Assembly (NCBI GenBank): GCA_029260015.1
Contig: JAJDEB010000024.1
Location: forward strand, 1 to 64,000
Direction of reading: 5' to 3'
Origin: Phycisphaerae bacterium
GTDB lineage: Bacteria; Planctomycetota; Phycisphaerae; UBA1845
DNA length: 64,000 bases
Shown piece by piece: positions 1 through 9,146 of this stretch. The notes under the pieces were generated by a model. The model did not search any database. It saw only the letters and a program-made list of their open reading frames with translations, and was not told the origin of the DNA. The number at the start of each line of letters is the position of its first letter. Position 1 is the first letter of the stretch. Both the position numbers and the translations under genes were made by a program.

Positions 1-173
1 GATTTTGCGTCGGAAAAGACTGGAAAAACCAAGCGATGTGCGGTTACACTCTGTCACGATTAGGCCTCCTTGCCAAAGTATGTAGAGTTCTCGCAAACCC
101 TATCATACAAGGCTTGAAGGCCTTCTCTATGCGCAATTCAATTCAAACTGATGCAATATTCGGGTTAGCCGGT
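1..173. other. Intergenic edge downstream of the RND pump gene
   Basis: No gene is supported here. The only structure seen is a weak five-base inverted repeat (AAGGC / GCCTT) near 110-125, which is too short to call a terminator for the pump gene that ends at 174. Confidence 0.4.
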
Positions 174-3100
174 TCAAGCAGCGTCTCCGACAACTGCGTT
201 CTGAGCGCGAAGCTTAGCTTCAGCCGATGCGCAATAGAGAACCGGAACGACCAACATCGTAATGACTTCGATGAGCATCCCGCCGAAAGACGGGATTGCC
301 ATCGGGACCATGATGTCGGACCCGCGCCCAGTTGAAGTTAGCACGGGCAAAAGAGCAAGAATCGTCGTCGCAGTTGTCATTAAGCATGGACGAATTCGTC
401 GTTTGCCCGCTTCCAAGGTTGCCAGCCGAGCTTCTTCAATCGTTTCTGGCGACCGATTCTTGAACGAGTCTCGCAGATAGGTGGCTACCACGACGCCATC
501 ATCGGTGGCGATTCCGAACAGCGCGAGAAATCCCACCCAGATCGCGACGCTCAGGTTGATCGGATGGACTTGGAACAGGTCCCTGAGGTTATGGCCAAAG
601 ATGCTAAAGTCCAGAAACCACGGCTGTCCGTACAGCCAGATCATGATGAACCCGCCCGACCATGCGACCAGGATGCCGGTAAAGACCAGCCCGGTTGTAT
701 ACGTCGATTTAAATTGTAAATAGAGAATCATAAAAATGATGAACAATGCCAAAGGCAAAACGACCATTAGCTTTTTTTCAGACCGTACTTGGTTCTCATA
801 CGTACCGGCGAAAGCAAAGCTCACACCGGATGGAATCTCGAGTTCACCGGACGCGATCTTTGAGCGAAGGTATGCGTCCGCTTCTTCGACGACATCCACT
901 TCGGCGAAACCTGGCTTCATGTCAAAAAGCACATATCCGATTAGGAAGGTATCCTCGCTCTTGATCACCTGTGGACCGCGCGTATAGAGGATCTCGGCGA
1001 GTTGCACCAACGGGACCTGCGTGCCATCGGGCGCCGGAACCAAAATCCTCTCTAGCGCCTCGATACTGTCACGCAATTCGCGCAGATAACGCACGCGGAC
1101 AGGGTAGCGCTCGCGGCCTTCAACGGTGGTGGTCAGGCGTTTTCCGCCAATGGCCACTTCAATGACATCCTGGACCTCACGAACTTTGATCCCGTATCGT
1201 GCGATTGCACGGCGATCAATGTCGATCTCCAAGTAGGGTTTGCCGATGATTCGATCCGCAATCACGGCGGACGCCTCAACGGATGGCACCTCTTTGAGCA
1301 GTCGTTCAATCTCCAGACCGACCTTATCGATACTCGCCAGATCCGGACCCTTAACCTTCACGCCCATGGGTGCCCGCATCCCGCTTTGGAGCATGACGAT
1401 GCGCGCCGCAATCGGTTGAAGGCGAGGCGCAGATGTGGTGCCTGGGATTTTTCCTGCGGTGACGATCTGGTCCCAAATATTATTAGGGGTCCTAATACCG
1501 TTCCAAGCTTCGCGTCCTTCATTCAAACCAGGATCTAGCGCCGGTCGCCAAAGCCGAAACGGTATCCCGTCTTCATCGGGGATGATCAGTCCCATGTCGT
1601 CACGTTCAAACTTGCCTTGAACGACATAGGGTTCTCCATCTGGTGCGGCGATTGGATTCCCATCCACATCGCGGAAGAGGTCGGTTTCCGATTCGTCATA
1701 TCGAAAAGTCTGGCGGTGGCCATTGCGGTCGACCAAGAATTCGGAATGGTAGTTGATCACCGTCTCAATCATCGAGAGCGGCGCCGGGTCAAGCGGGCTC
1801 TCCACGCGCCCTAATTTTCCCACTGCCGAGTTGATTTCGGGAATCTGTTCAAAGGCCATGTCCTGCTTGTGCAATATGTCGATCACCTCACCAATTGAGG
1901 CGTGTGGCATGGTCACCGGCATATAGAGGTACGAACCTTCGTCAAGCGGCGGCATGAATTCCTTACCCAGTCCGGGAAAAGATTCCGCCAAGTACGATCC
2001 AGCGTCGCTGCTTGTCCAACTTGTTGGAAGCCAACCAAACACCCCGTCAAAACCGCGCCAGACCATCCCGCCACAGAGTACGATTACGAGCGGAAGCGCC
2101 AGAAACGTACCCTTGTGATCCAAGGACCACCGAAGCAGGAAGGGATAGATGGCTTGGAAGAATTGGAAGAAGACCAGCAGGCCCCCGATGGCACCGCCTA
2201 CGAGCAAGACGTTCTTGGTGAAACCCTTTTCCGGTCCAAGGGGAAGCCAAGCCTGAGCCAAGATAAATAGAACCGCAATAACAACGATTGCATTCATGAC
2301 CCACGGTGAAACATTTCGTATGGCCTTCGGAATCCGCGACCTGATGAGCGAATAGCCAGCCACGACAATGAGCAATCCACCGGCTAGGTACCAAGACTTG
2401 AATAGAATCAAGGCCAAGCCCAGAACGGCTACCACGATCAGAAGGGCGCTGCGGAAGCGAGTTCGCACAGCAGGTTTTCTTCCAAACAACAGATGTGCTG
2501 CCGGTGGAATGATGGTCAGCGCGGTGACAACTGATGCGATTAACGCATATGACTTGGTAAAGGCAAGCGGCCTGAAAAGCTTACCCTCGGCTGCTTCCAT
2601 GGTGAACACTGGTAGGAAGCTGACGATCGTGGTGGACACGGCCGTCACCACGGCACTCCCCACTTCGACGGAGGCGCGGTAGATAACTTCTAGACGGTTC
2701 TCGTCTGGGTCGGCTTCCTCCAAATGCTTGAGGATGTTTTCGCAAATGATGATCCCCATGTCGACAATCGTGCCAATGGCAATGGCGATCCCTGACAGGG
2801 CTACGATGTTCGCATCGACACCGGTGTAGCGCATACCAATGAAACACATCAGCACAGCGAGCGGAAGCAGACCGGAGATGAGTATGGAGCTTCTCAAGTG
2901 CCGGACCATCACCACGACAACAATGATGGTTACCAACACCTGCTGTAACAATGCGTCGCTCAGCGTTCCAAGGGTCTCGTAGATCAGGTCCGATCGATCA
3001 TAGAATGGCACGATGGTTATCTGGCTGACCGTTCCGTCTGCGAGCGTTTTCTTTGGCAGCCCGGGCGCAAGCTCTTTGATCTTTTCTTTAACGTTCTTGA

Positions 3101-4091
3101 TAGCGGCCAAGGGATTCTCGCCGTAGCGAACCACGACGACGCCACCGACAGCCTCCGCCCCTTCCTTGTCGAGCACGCCGCGACGCAGCGCGGGCCCAAG
3201 CACTACTTCCGCAACATTCTTGACGTAGATTGGAACGTTGTCGGTGACCTTGATGACGGCGTCTCCAACGTCCTCCAGCGTCTCGATGAAACCCAGTCCG
3301 CGAATGATGTACTCAACCCGGTTGACTTCGATGGAGCGCGCCCCCACATCCACATTGGACATTTGAACCGCGCGAAAAACATCCTGAAGAGTCACCCCGT
3401 ACGCCCGCATGGCGTCGGGATCCACATCAATCTGATACTCCTGAACGTAGCCACCCACCGAAGCGACTTCGGATACACCTTCAGCCGCCATCAACCCATA
3501 GCGCACATACCAATCTTGCACGGTTCGCAGTTCGTGCAGATCCCAACCACCTGTTGGGTTTCCTTCTGGATCTCGTCCCTCCAGCGTGTACCAGTAGACC
3601 TGACCAAGTGCCGTGGCGTCGGGCCCCAGCGCCGGTTGAACGTTTTCAGGAAGGGTGCCGCTCGGCAGGCTGTTGAGCTTTTCGAGAACGCGCGAGCGCG
3701 ACCAGTAGAATTCCACGTCCTCTTTGAAGATGATGTAGATCGTTGAGAAACCAAAAAATGAATAGCTGCGTATGGTCTTGACGCCCGGAATTCCGAGCAA
3801 TGAAACTGTGAGTGGATAGCCGATCTGGTCTTCCACGTCTTGCGGCGAGCGCCCCATCCATTCCGTGAATACAATCTGCTGGTTCTCGCCGATGTCCGGT
3901 ATGGCATCTACCGGTGTGGGATCGCGCGGTAGACCGCCAAGTTCCCAGTCAAACGGAGCGGCCATGAGGCCCCAGCCAACCGTTAATAGTACGAACAACC
4001 CAACGACTAACTTGTTCTCCAAGCAGAATCGAATGATATGACCGATGAACGATGGCGGAGGTTGAACGGGCGTCTCTTTAGGGTCGGCCAT
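174..4091 (-). CDS. cusA: Heavy-metal RND efflux pump, CusA/CzcA type
   Basis: Inner-membrane proton-driven pump of the heavy-metal RND group, probably exporting Cu(I)/Ag(I) through a tripartite complex with the two upstream products. The translation shows a transmembrane helix near residue 30, two large periplasmic loops, and the TM4 segment VDMGIIICEN with the Asp and Glu of the proton relay. The block FMPPLDEGSYLYMP and the late motif GIATDDGVVVATYL are typical of CusA/CzcA. At about 1305 residues it exceeds the usual ~1040. The excess includes extra hydrophobic segments between roughly residues 550 and 690 and a charged insertion in the second periplasmic loop. I chose the ATG at 4091 because GGAG lies six bases upstream; starts at 4106 and 4130 are also open. 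It overlaps the end of the adaptor gene by 14 bases, so the three exporter genes form one operon. Metal specificity is inferred from context. Confidence 0.93.
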   Translation of the reverse strand: MADPKETPVQPPPSFIGHIIRFCLENKLVVGLFVLLTVGWGLMAAPFDWELGGLPRDPTPVDAIPDIGENQQIVFTEWMGRSPQDVEDQIGYPLTVSLLGIPGVKTIRSYSFFGFSTIYIIFKEDVEFYWSRSRVLEKLNSLPSGTLPENVQPALGPDATALGQVYWYTLEGRDPEGNPTGGWDLHELRTVQDWYVRYGLMAAEGVSEVASVGGYVQEYQIDVDPDAMRAYGVTLQDVFRAVQMSNVDVGARSIEVNRVEYIIRGLGFIETLEDVGDAVIKVTDNVPIYVKNVAEVVLGPALRRGVLDKEGAEAVGGVVVVRYGENPLAAIKNVKEKIKELAPGLPKKTLADGTVSQITIVPFYDRSDLIYETLGTLSDALLQQVLVTIIVVVVMVRHLRSSILISGLLPLAVLMCFIGMRYTGVDANIVALSGIAIAIGTIVDMGIIICENILKHLEEADPDENRLEVIYRASVEVGSAVVTAVSTTIVSFLPVFTMEAAEGKLFRPLAFTKSYALIASVVTALTIIPPAAHLLFGRKPAVRTRFRSALLIVVAVLGLALILFKSWYLAGGLLIVVAGYSLIRSRIPKAIRNVSPWVMNAIVVIAVLFILAQAWLPLGPEKGFTKNVLLVGGAIGGLLVFFQFFQAIYPFLLRWSLDHKGTFLALPLVIVLCGGMVWRGFDGVFGWLPTSWTSSDAGSYLAESFPGLGKEFMPPLDEGSYLYMPVTMPHASIGEVIDILHKQDMAFEQIPEINSAVGKLGRVESPLDPAPLSMIETVINYHSEFLVDRNGHRQTFRYDESETDLFRDVDGNPIAAPDGEPYVVQGKFERDDMGLIIPDEDGIPFRLWRPALDPGLNEGREAWNGIRTPNNIWDQIVTAGKIPGTTSAPRLQPIAARIVMLQSGMRAPMGVKVKGPDLASIDKVGLEIERLLKEVPSVEASAVIADRIIGKPYLEIDIDRRAIARYGIKVREVQDVIEVAIGGKRLTTTVEGRERYPVRVRYLRELRDSIEALERILVPAPDGTQVPLVQLAEILYTRGPQVIKSEDTFLIGYVLFDMKPGFAEVDVVEEADAYLRSKIASGELEIPSGVSFAFAGTYENQVRSEKKLMVVLPLALFIIFMILYLQFKSTYTTGLVFTGILVAWSGGFIMIWLYGQPWFLDFSIFGHNLRDLFQVHPINLSVAIWVGFLALFGIATDDGVVVATYLRDSFKNRSPETIEEARLATLEAGKRRIRPCLMTTATTILALLPVLTSTGRGSDIMVPMAIPSFGGMLIEVITMLVVPVLYCASAEAKLRAQNAVVGDAA

Positions 4092-6324
4092 TCGAGTCTC
4101 CGTCATTGTTTCTGCCCTGGGCGGGAGCAATCGTTTCCTCTAGGTTGCCGCAACGGAGCATGGTCGACCCGAAAAATGGGTTCTCCGTTTTCTCTTTTGA
4201 TTGAAGCCAATCCGCACCGCGTCCGTCGAATGCCATTGGGCAATGGAATCGATGTAGCCTCGACGGTGAGCCGAATCGCTTTGCAATCTCAATCATGCTT
4301 TCTGACAACATCGCAAACGCGAAGCGGGCATCCTCCATCGATGTGGCAAGTGTCAATTGCTTGGTGAGTGCGGAAAACTGCTTCAATTCCTTCATCCACG
4401 CGTCGTGGGCAGCGCCGGAAAGTAAGCCCATGTCCACGCGCGCTACGGTCGACTCGATTTGTTTCGCCCCCGATACCGCATCGGTAAGCGCGTCGCGGCT
4501 GAGCGATTGCTGCAGTTCCAGGTACGCCAGGAAAACAGGTTCAAGCTGATCCATGAATGCCGACGAAATCGGGACCGAATCAACGTCACCTGCGACAGCC
4601 TGTCGCGGCGGTGGTAATGTTGTGTGTACAGAACCCGGCTCGGGCATAGGAGCATCACCGTATTGATGGGTTGGCGCTCTGCCACCTCCCGTGGGATTCA
4701 TCATGCTCGGTTTAGCCATGATCTGCATCGCACTGTCGATTTTGAAATTGCCGTTCACGACAACCTGCTCGCCCTCGCTTAGGTGTTCGAGCACGATGTA
4801 ATGATCGCCTGCCCGTGGACCAAGAACGACTTCACGTCCCTCGAATCTCCCCGGTGCGTGGGGGACCGCGAGATAAACCAAAGCGCGTTTTCCGGTTATC
4901 AACGGGGCTGACGCCGGTATTACCAACGGCGCAACCGCGTTGCCTGTTTCGATCGATACATAACCCAACGACTCAGCCCGGACCAAAGGCATCCCACAAA
5001 CGTCGCAAGTACCTGGCTCGTCCTTAATAATTTCCGGATGCATCGGGCTGATCCACTTGCCAGCCAACTCCGCATCGACGACGCGCCCGCCTTCGGCAAC
5101 TTTTGAATGGACAATCGCCCGCACAAACATCTCGGGCTTGAGACGACCTGCTGGGTTTTCCACATTAACGCGCAGTTTGACCGTCCTGGTTTTCGCATCG
5201 AGGACCGGATCAATAAAAGCGATGCGACCGGTAAACGTTTCACCCGGGTAAGCTTCGGTATCGAATTCGATCTCCTGCCCATAGCGCAACCATTGCAGAT
5301 CGGACTCGTAGGCATCGAGTTGCACCCAAACGCGCGACAGGTCTGCGATGGTGTAGATGCGCGTTCCGGTATTTACATACATCCCCTCGACCGCATTTTT
5401 GTGAATCACGATGCCGCCCATCGGCGCGAAGATCGTCATGTAATCAGACGCTGTGCCGCGGGCTTCGATCTCGGCTATTTGCTCGTCCGTTAGACCCCAG
5501 AGGCGGAACTTATCACGAATATCTTCCACCCAACTCGCAGCGCGTCGGTTCACCAGCGATCCCTGCCCGTCGGCTGTACCTGACCGCTCCAACGCCTGGA
5601 GCAACTCGGTCTGAGCCGTCGCCAATTCCGGGCTATACAGGTAGACCATGTGGTCGCCTTCCTTGACCGGAATTCCTGTGTAGTCGACGTAAAGCCGTTC
5701 CAACCTTCCAGGAACCCACGCGGTGATGTAACTCAGGCGCGTCTCGTCATAGTCTACTTTCCCGACCATGCGGATTTCCGCAGTGACGAACTCCCGCAAG
5801 ACCGGTTCAGTCTGAATCTCGGCAAGCTTCTGCGCGTAGGGTGACAACTTCAGTGAACGCTGAACGTTGGATCCGTCGTCTGAGTCTCCTTCGACCTCGA
5901 CTTCCACCATGTCCATCCCGCATATTTTGCATTTGCCAGGATTGGGTTGAGGCGGCAGGCAGAACATCGAACACGCGTACAACGGCTTCCCCTTTTTTTG
6001 CCCTGTGCTCGGCGTCTGCTTTGAAGATTCGTCTGCGAGCACCAGGTCCATGCCGCAAATCGGGCACTTTCCCGGTTCTGGGAGTCGAATTTTGGGATGC
6101 ATGGAACACGTCCAGATTTGCTCAACACCATCGGCATCTTGCTCAGCGCTTCCATCAACCGCACTCGGAGCCCGGCTGCGGCTGACTGCAGAACTAAAGC
6201 TGTAGCCAACGATAAACGTGAGAATGAGCAAAATGAGAACGGGCATTCGGGCCAGTACGCGAACGACTCGTTGTAGGGTGGCCTTCCATTTTTGCATGGA
6301 TTCGCTGCTTTCCGGATGACTCAA
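4078..6324 (-). CDS. cusB: RND periplasmic adaptor with three metal-binding domains and a DUF3347 tail
   Basis: Membrane-fusion (adaptor) subunit linking pump and outer-membrane channel. An N-terminal membrane anchor (about residues 28-48) is followed by two heavy-metal-binding zinc-ribbon-like domains with paired CSM and CxxCGMD motifs (about 70-100 and 115-145). Next come the barrel-sandwich and beta-barrel regions. A third metal-binding domain (SPMHPE then CDVCGMPLV) lies inside the second half, and a C-terminal DUF3347-like region holds FHCPMAFDGRGADW. At 748 residues it is nearly twice the size of E. coli CusB. The first codon is TTG and overlaps the stop of the upstream gene by four bases; ATG at 6297 is the alternative. 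The repeated Cys/Met motifs suggest it can collect metal in the periplasm itself, doing work a separate chaperone such as CusF does elsewhere. That role is inference. Confidence 0.92.
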   Translation of the reverse strand: MSHPESSESMQKWKATLQRVVRVLARMPVLILLILTFIVGYSFSSAVSRSRAPSAVDGSAEQDADGVEQIWTCSMHPKIRLPEPGKCPICGMDLVLADESSKQTPSTGQKKGKPLYACSMFCLPPQPNPGKCKICGMDMVEVEVEGDSDDGSNVQRSLKLSPYAQKLAEIQTEPVLREFVTAEIRMVGKVDYDETRLSYITAWVPGRLERLYVDYTGIPVKEGDHMVYLYSPELATAQTELLQALERSGTADGQGSLVNRRAASWVEDIRDKFRLWGLTDEQIAEIEARGTASDYMTIFAPMGGIVIHKNAVEGMYVNTGTRIYTIADLSRVWVQLDAYESDLQWLRYGQEIEFDTEAYPGETFTGRIAFIDPVLDAKTRTVKLRVNVENPAGRLKPEMFVRAIVHSKVAEGGRVVDAELAGKWISPMHPEIIKDEPGTCDVCGMPLVRAESLGYVSIETGNAVAPLVIPASAPLITGKRALVYLAVPHAPGRFEGREVVLGPRAGDHYIVLEHLSEGEQVVVNGNFKIDSAMQIMAKPSMMNPTGGGRAPTHQYGDAPMPEPGSVHTTLPPPRQAVAGDVDSVPISSAFMDQLEPVFLAYLELQQSLSRDALTDAVSGAKQIESTVARVDMGLLSGAAHDAWMKELKQFSALTKQLTLATSMEDARFAFAMLSESMIEIAKRFGSPSRLHRFHCPMAFDGRGADWLQSKEKTENPFFGSTMLRCGNLEETIAPAQGRNNDGDSNGRP

Positions 6325-7928
6325 TTGACTTTCGCTTCCGTTGAATCTAAATCGCTCGAATTATCGTTTCCGAGAGCGTGCGTCGCACGTGGCAATATGT
6401 CACCGACCAAACGGTCAAGCGCCGCCAGCCATTGCCCCCGATTCGCCAGTGCGCGTTCGAAGGACAACGCAAAATCGAGCAACGACCGCTCGGCATCCAC
6501 AAGTTCTAAGAACGTCGCCTTGCCAGATCGAAAAGCAGTTTCCGTCGACTCGATGGACTCCTTTGCTTTGGGAATCAGCGTATCGCGATAAAGCGAAATC
6601 TTGCGCTCCGCGTCCCGATACTCGTACAGTGCACGCTTGACTGCGGACGAAAGATCGTTTTCGCGTTGACTTCGATCACCTGTTGCTGCCAGGCGGCGGG
6701 CGCGAGCCTCGCGTTCACCAGCCGCATACTTGTCACGCCAAATCGGGATGTTCATCGACAACGAAACCATCCAGACATCCTGCCCTGCGTCGCTTGGCCG
6801 ATCCCCGCGACGAAAACTCCGGCCTATCGAGTACGCGTCAATCAGATCACCAGCCCCGCTTCCGAAACGAGACGCGCTGCGAAGCGCGGCGGGATTGGCG
6901 AACCCCTGCCCCGGTGCGCGCGGTGGCGATCCGACGTCGGTGTAGTCCAACCCAACGGTCAAATCTGGGAAGTACTCCTTTTTCGCGAGTTCAATCTCAT
7001 ACTCCGCCTGCTCGATGCGGTGATCGAGCGCTCGAAGTTCAGGATTCTGGTCGCCCATCAGTGCCAGAATATCGGAATCGCTTTGTGTCAGGGTCTCATG
7101 AGCAATCTCTTGCGGGAATGGGAGATCATCTTCAGGCTCTCGATTCAGCGCCGCGTTAAGCCGCGCAATGATCGGGCCGCGCAAGTCACGAAGTGTGTTG
7201 ACTTGATCTTCGAGTTTGCCAAGTTCGACCTGGGCGCGGATAACGTCGGGGTGTGACGCTGCCGCCGTTTTGTACCTTGCGCGGGCAACGCTTTCGAGAT
7301 ACTCGATCAGGTCAAGGTTCTCTCGGACAACTTCAATGGCTCTTCCAAGATAGTAATACTCAAAGTAGGCGTTCTTAACTTCGAAGAACAGCGCCAACTT
7401 GGCCGCTACGTATCGCTGCCTCTCGGCGTTGGCTGCCTCCGCCGCTGCGTCGCCCCGTAGGGCGAGCTTCCCAAACCACGGAAACGTTTGCGACAGCCCG
7501 GCGGCCTGTTTCTGTGGTCCCACTCGCGTCTCCACCTCGCGTATGAAATAGCGATAGGTGAATCGCGGGTCAGGTAGCGAAGTAACTTGGGGAACGCGTT
7601 CGACCGCAGCCTTCCAGCGATTGAACGCGGCTTCGAGACCGGGATTGTTCAAGGCAGCATAAGCAAGGTAATCGTCAAGCGTAGACGAACCATCGAGACG
7701 CAGCTCGGCAACCGTGGCTTCCTGAGTAGCAGCCGTATCATGACGGCGGGAACGAAAAGACCGGTCACCGCGGCTCGTCTCTAAATCGTGAATAAGTCTT
7801 GATCGCTGCGGCGCCTCGCATCCAACGATCGAAACTGATGCGGCGCAAACAACAAGCATTGAGCAAAAAGCGTCGAAGTGCAGTGGTCGCAAATTCGTTA
7901 TAGAACCCATGTGTTGGTTCGCTGCCAT
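6321..7928 (-). CDS. cusC: TolC-family outer-membrane efflux lipoprotein
   Basis: Outer-membrane channel of the same exporter. The N-terminus has a hydrophobic segment ending in SIVGC, a lipoprotein processing site. The rest is long amphipathic helices in two related halves, as in TolC/CusC; AGLSQTFPWFGKLALRGD near residue 140 is the usual start of the first TolC repeat in metal-exporter family members. Its length (535 residues) is slightly above the family norm. It is the first gene of the exporter operon, and the downstream adaptor starts in a four-base overlap with its stop. The start is ATG at 7928 or ATG at 7910; neither has a strong ribosome-binding site. Translation may be coupled to the short open frame that overlaps the start. 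Confidence 0.9.
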   Translation of the reverse strand: MAANQHMGSITNLRPLHFDAFCSMLVVCAASVSIVGCEAPQRSRLIHDLETSRGDRSFRSRRHDTAATQEATVAELRLDGSSTLDDYLAYAALNNPGLEAAFNRWKAAVERVPQVTSLPDPRFTYRYFIREVETRVGPQKQAAGLSQTFPWFGKLALRGDAAAEAANAERQRYVAAKLALFFEVKNAYFEYYYLGRAIEVVRENLDLIEYLESVARARYKTAAASHPDVIRAQVELGKLEDQVNTLRDLRGPIIARLNAALNREPEDDLPFPQEIAHETLTQSDSDILALMGDQNPELRALDHRIEQAEYEIELAKKEYFPDLTVGLDYTDVGSPPRAPGQGFANPAALRSASRFGSGAGDLIDAYSIGRSFRRGDRPSDAGQDVWMVSLSMNIPIWRDKYAAGEREARARRLAATGDRSQRENDLSSAVKRALYEYRDAERKISLYRDTLIPKAKESIESTETAFRSGKATFLELVDAERSLLDFALSFERALANRGQWLAALDRLVGDILPRATHALGNDNSSDLDSTEAKVN

Positions 7929-8017
7929 TTCAAGTGGTCGGGGCCATAAACGAGACTTGCCCCAAGGTATCCCGTGATCGTCAGCAAGACCACTTCAATT
8001 AAGCAGAGCAGAGCCAT
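7898..8017 (-). CDS. Possible 39-residue membrane peptide overlapping the channel gene start
   Basis: A short frame begins at ATG 8017 and stops inside the start region of the TolC-family gene. The product is hydrophobic and then reads LVYGPDHLKW, which resembles the C-terminal end of small DUF2231-type membrane proteins. The same frame stays open upstream for only about 16 more codons. It could be a leader peptide coupling translation of the exporter, or the leftover tail of a lost gene. I cannot decide from sequence alone. Confidence 0.25.
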   Translation of the reverse strand: MALLCLIEVVLLTITGYLGASLVYGPDHLKWQRTNTWVL

Positions 8018-8062
8018 AAATCCAACGCCAAACGCCCGTGGCCATTCGCATCGCGATTCGTT

Positions 8063-8779
8063 TCACGGGTGTTCATGGCCGCCGTGATCGTGCCCTTCAT
8101 GTCCATCGCTGCTACCGTGAGGTGCCTCAGCACGAGCATCCGCCTTCTTGATCTTCGACCAATTGTACTGGAAACCCTGCGTTGAGAGATTCTTGGCGTA
8201 TTTGGCTGGAGTCCCAAACAGTTTTCCTTCGCACCCATCGCAGCAGTAATATATCTTGCGACCGTCTGCAAGTTTGGTGAATGAAGCCGGATCGACCGTA
8301 TTACCCATGACCGGACACTTCGTTTGGTAAGTGTAGCTGTTCGCCAAATTGGCAGCGTATTTCTTGGAATCACCTTCGAACTTCGTAACGCATGCCGAGC
8401 AACAGAAATACACCTTGTCTCCATCACGCTCGACGAAGACCTTCCTGTCGACCGTGTCGCCGGATACCGGACAGGTGATTTGAACCCGAGGGTGACCGGC
8501 AAGCGCCATTCGTTGGGCTTTGGCCTTAGTCGCGTACTTAGCGGGGTCTTTCTGAAACTTGGAAATACAGTCATCGCAGCAGAAAAAAACTGGACCGTCA
8601 TCCGTGCGCGTGCTGATGGCTAAGTTGGCGACTTCATCGCCCATCACGGGGCACATGGGCTGAGCAGTTTTACCGCTTTGATCCTGGTGCACAGCACCGT
8701 CGTCAGCGAACAGTTGCAACGGACTCATTAAGACCAGAGATGCTGCGAGCATCGTTGAACGTTTAAGTAATTGCTTCAC
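8063..8779 (-). CDS. Exported protein with three YHS metal-binding domains
   Basis: About 238 residues with an N-terminal signal peptide (KQLLKRSTMLAAS... to about residue 22) and three consecutive YHS-type domains. Each starts with CPVMG, CPVSG or CPVMG and ends with FCCDDC, FCCSAC or YCCDGC, near residues 40-85, 100-145 and 155-200. The tail is rich in His and Gly. YHS domains of this form accompany copper pumps and are thought to bind Cu(I). Here they would act outside the cytoplasm as a metal sponge or chaperone for the exporter (inference). The open frame continues upstream to 8854, but I chose the GTG at 8779 because GGAG lies just upstream and the signal peptide then starts at residue 1. 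It lies upstream of the exporter operon on the same strand and diverges from the CsoR-type regulator. Confidence 0.85.
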   Translation of the reverse strand: MKQLLKRSTMLAASLVLMSPLQLFADDGAVHQDQSGKTAQPMCPVMGDEVANLAISTRTDDGPVFFCCDDCISKFQKDPAKYATKAKAQRMALAGHPRVQITCPVSGDTVDRKVFVERDGDKVYFCCSACVTKFEGDSKKYAANLANSYTYQTKCPVMGNTVDPASFTKLADGRKIYYCCDGCEGKLFGTPAKYAKNLSTQGFQYNWSKIKKADARAEAPHGSSDGHEGHDHGGHEHP

Positions 8780-9129
8780 TACTGGATCTCCGTTCGTAAC
8801 TTTGAAGTAACCCCCAGCCACGCTGGTGACCGGTCCACGATCCTTCTCAAACATTTAGATGCAGGGTCCGGACGATTTCTTCCCCAAAAATTTACCTAGA
8901 AGTTCGATGCTCCGGGCGATAGATGCCGCGGCGAAGTGTCAACACCGCGGCCTTCCAACTTGAGTCCACCGCACTTTCTGAATGCCAGGCGCACTGATTT
9001 GGCACCTTAGACGAAAATGAGGATAAAGGGCTTTTATGTTGCGAAACGCGTCGCGATCGTCATCAGTTCCTGACGTGTTCACTACTTCGCCCTATGACAT
9101 GACACCATTGACATTGTGACCCGGCACAT
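8780..9129. other. Divergent intergenic region between the YHS gene and the CsoR-type gene
   Basis: About 350 bases without a supported gene. It must hold the promoter of the minus-strand YHS/exporter genes, but no convincing pair of promoter boxes was found on that strand. The promoter and operator of the plus-strand regulator are listed separately. Confidence 0.5.
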
Positions 9130-9136
9130 ATACCAT
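9108..9136 (+). promoter_or_regulatory. Sigma-70-type promoter of the CsoR/HMA operon
   Basis: A perfect -35 box TTGACA (9108-9113) is followed by a 17-base spacer and a four-of-six -10 box TACCAT (9131-9136). Transcription would start near 9143-9145, which is at or next to the ATG of the regulator, so the message may be leaderless. Confidence 0.6.
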
Positions 9137-9146
9137 AAGGGGGTAT
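9130..9146 (+). promoter_or_regulatory. Probable CsoR operator
   Basis: The inverted repeat ATACC-N7-GGTAT covers the -10 box and the start codon and encloses a run of G residues. CsoR-family operators are typically pseudo-palindromes of the TACC...GGTA type around G/C tracts. Binding here would block RNA polymerase, so self-repression relieved by Cu(I) is likely. This is inferred from motif and position. Confidence 0.6.

Noticed and set aside
2047..2394. Frames on the opposite strand or shifted frames inside the RND pump, adaptor and channel genes (several over 100 codons)
   Set aside because: They follow the codon structure of the real genes, have Arg/Ser-rich shadow composition and no family motifs or ribosome-binding sites.
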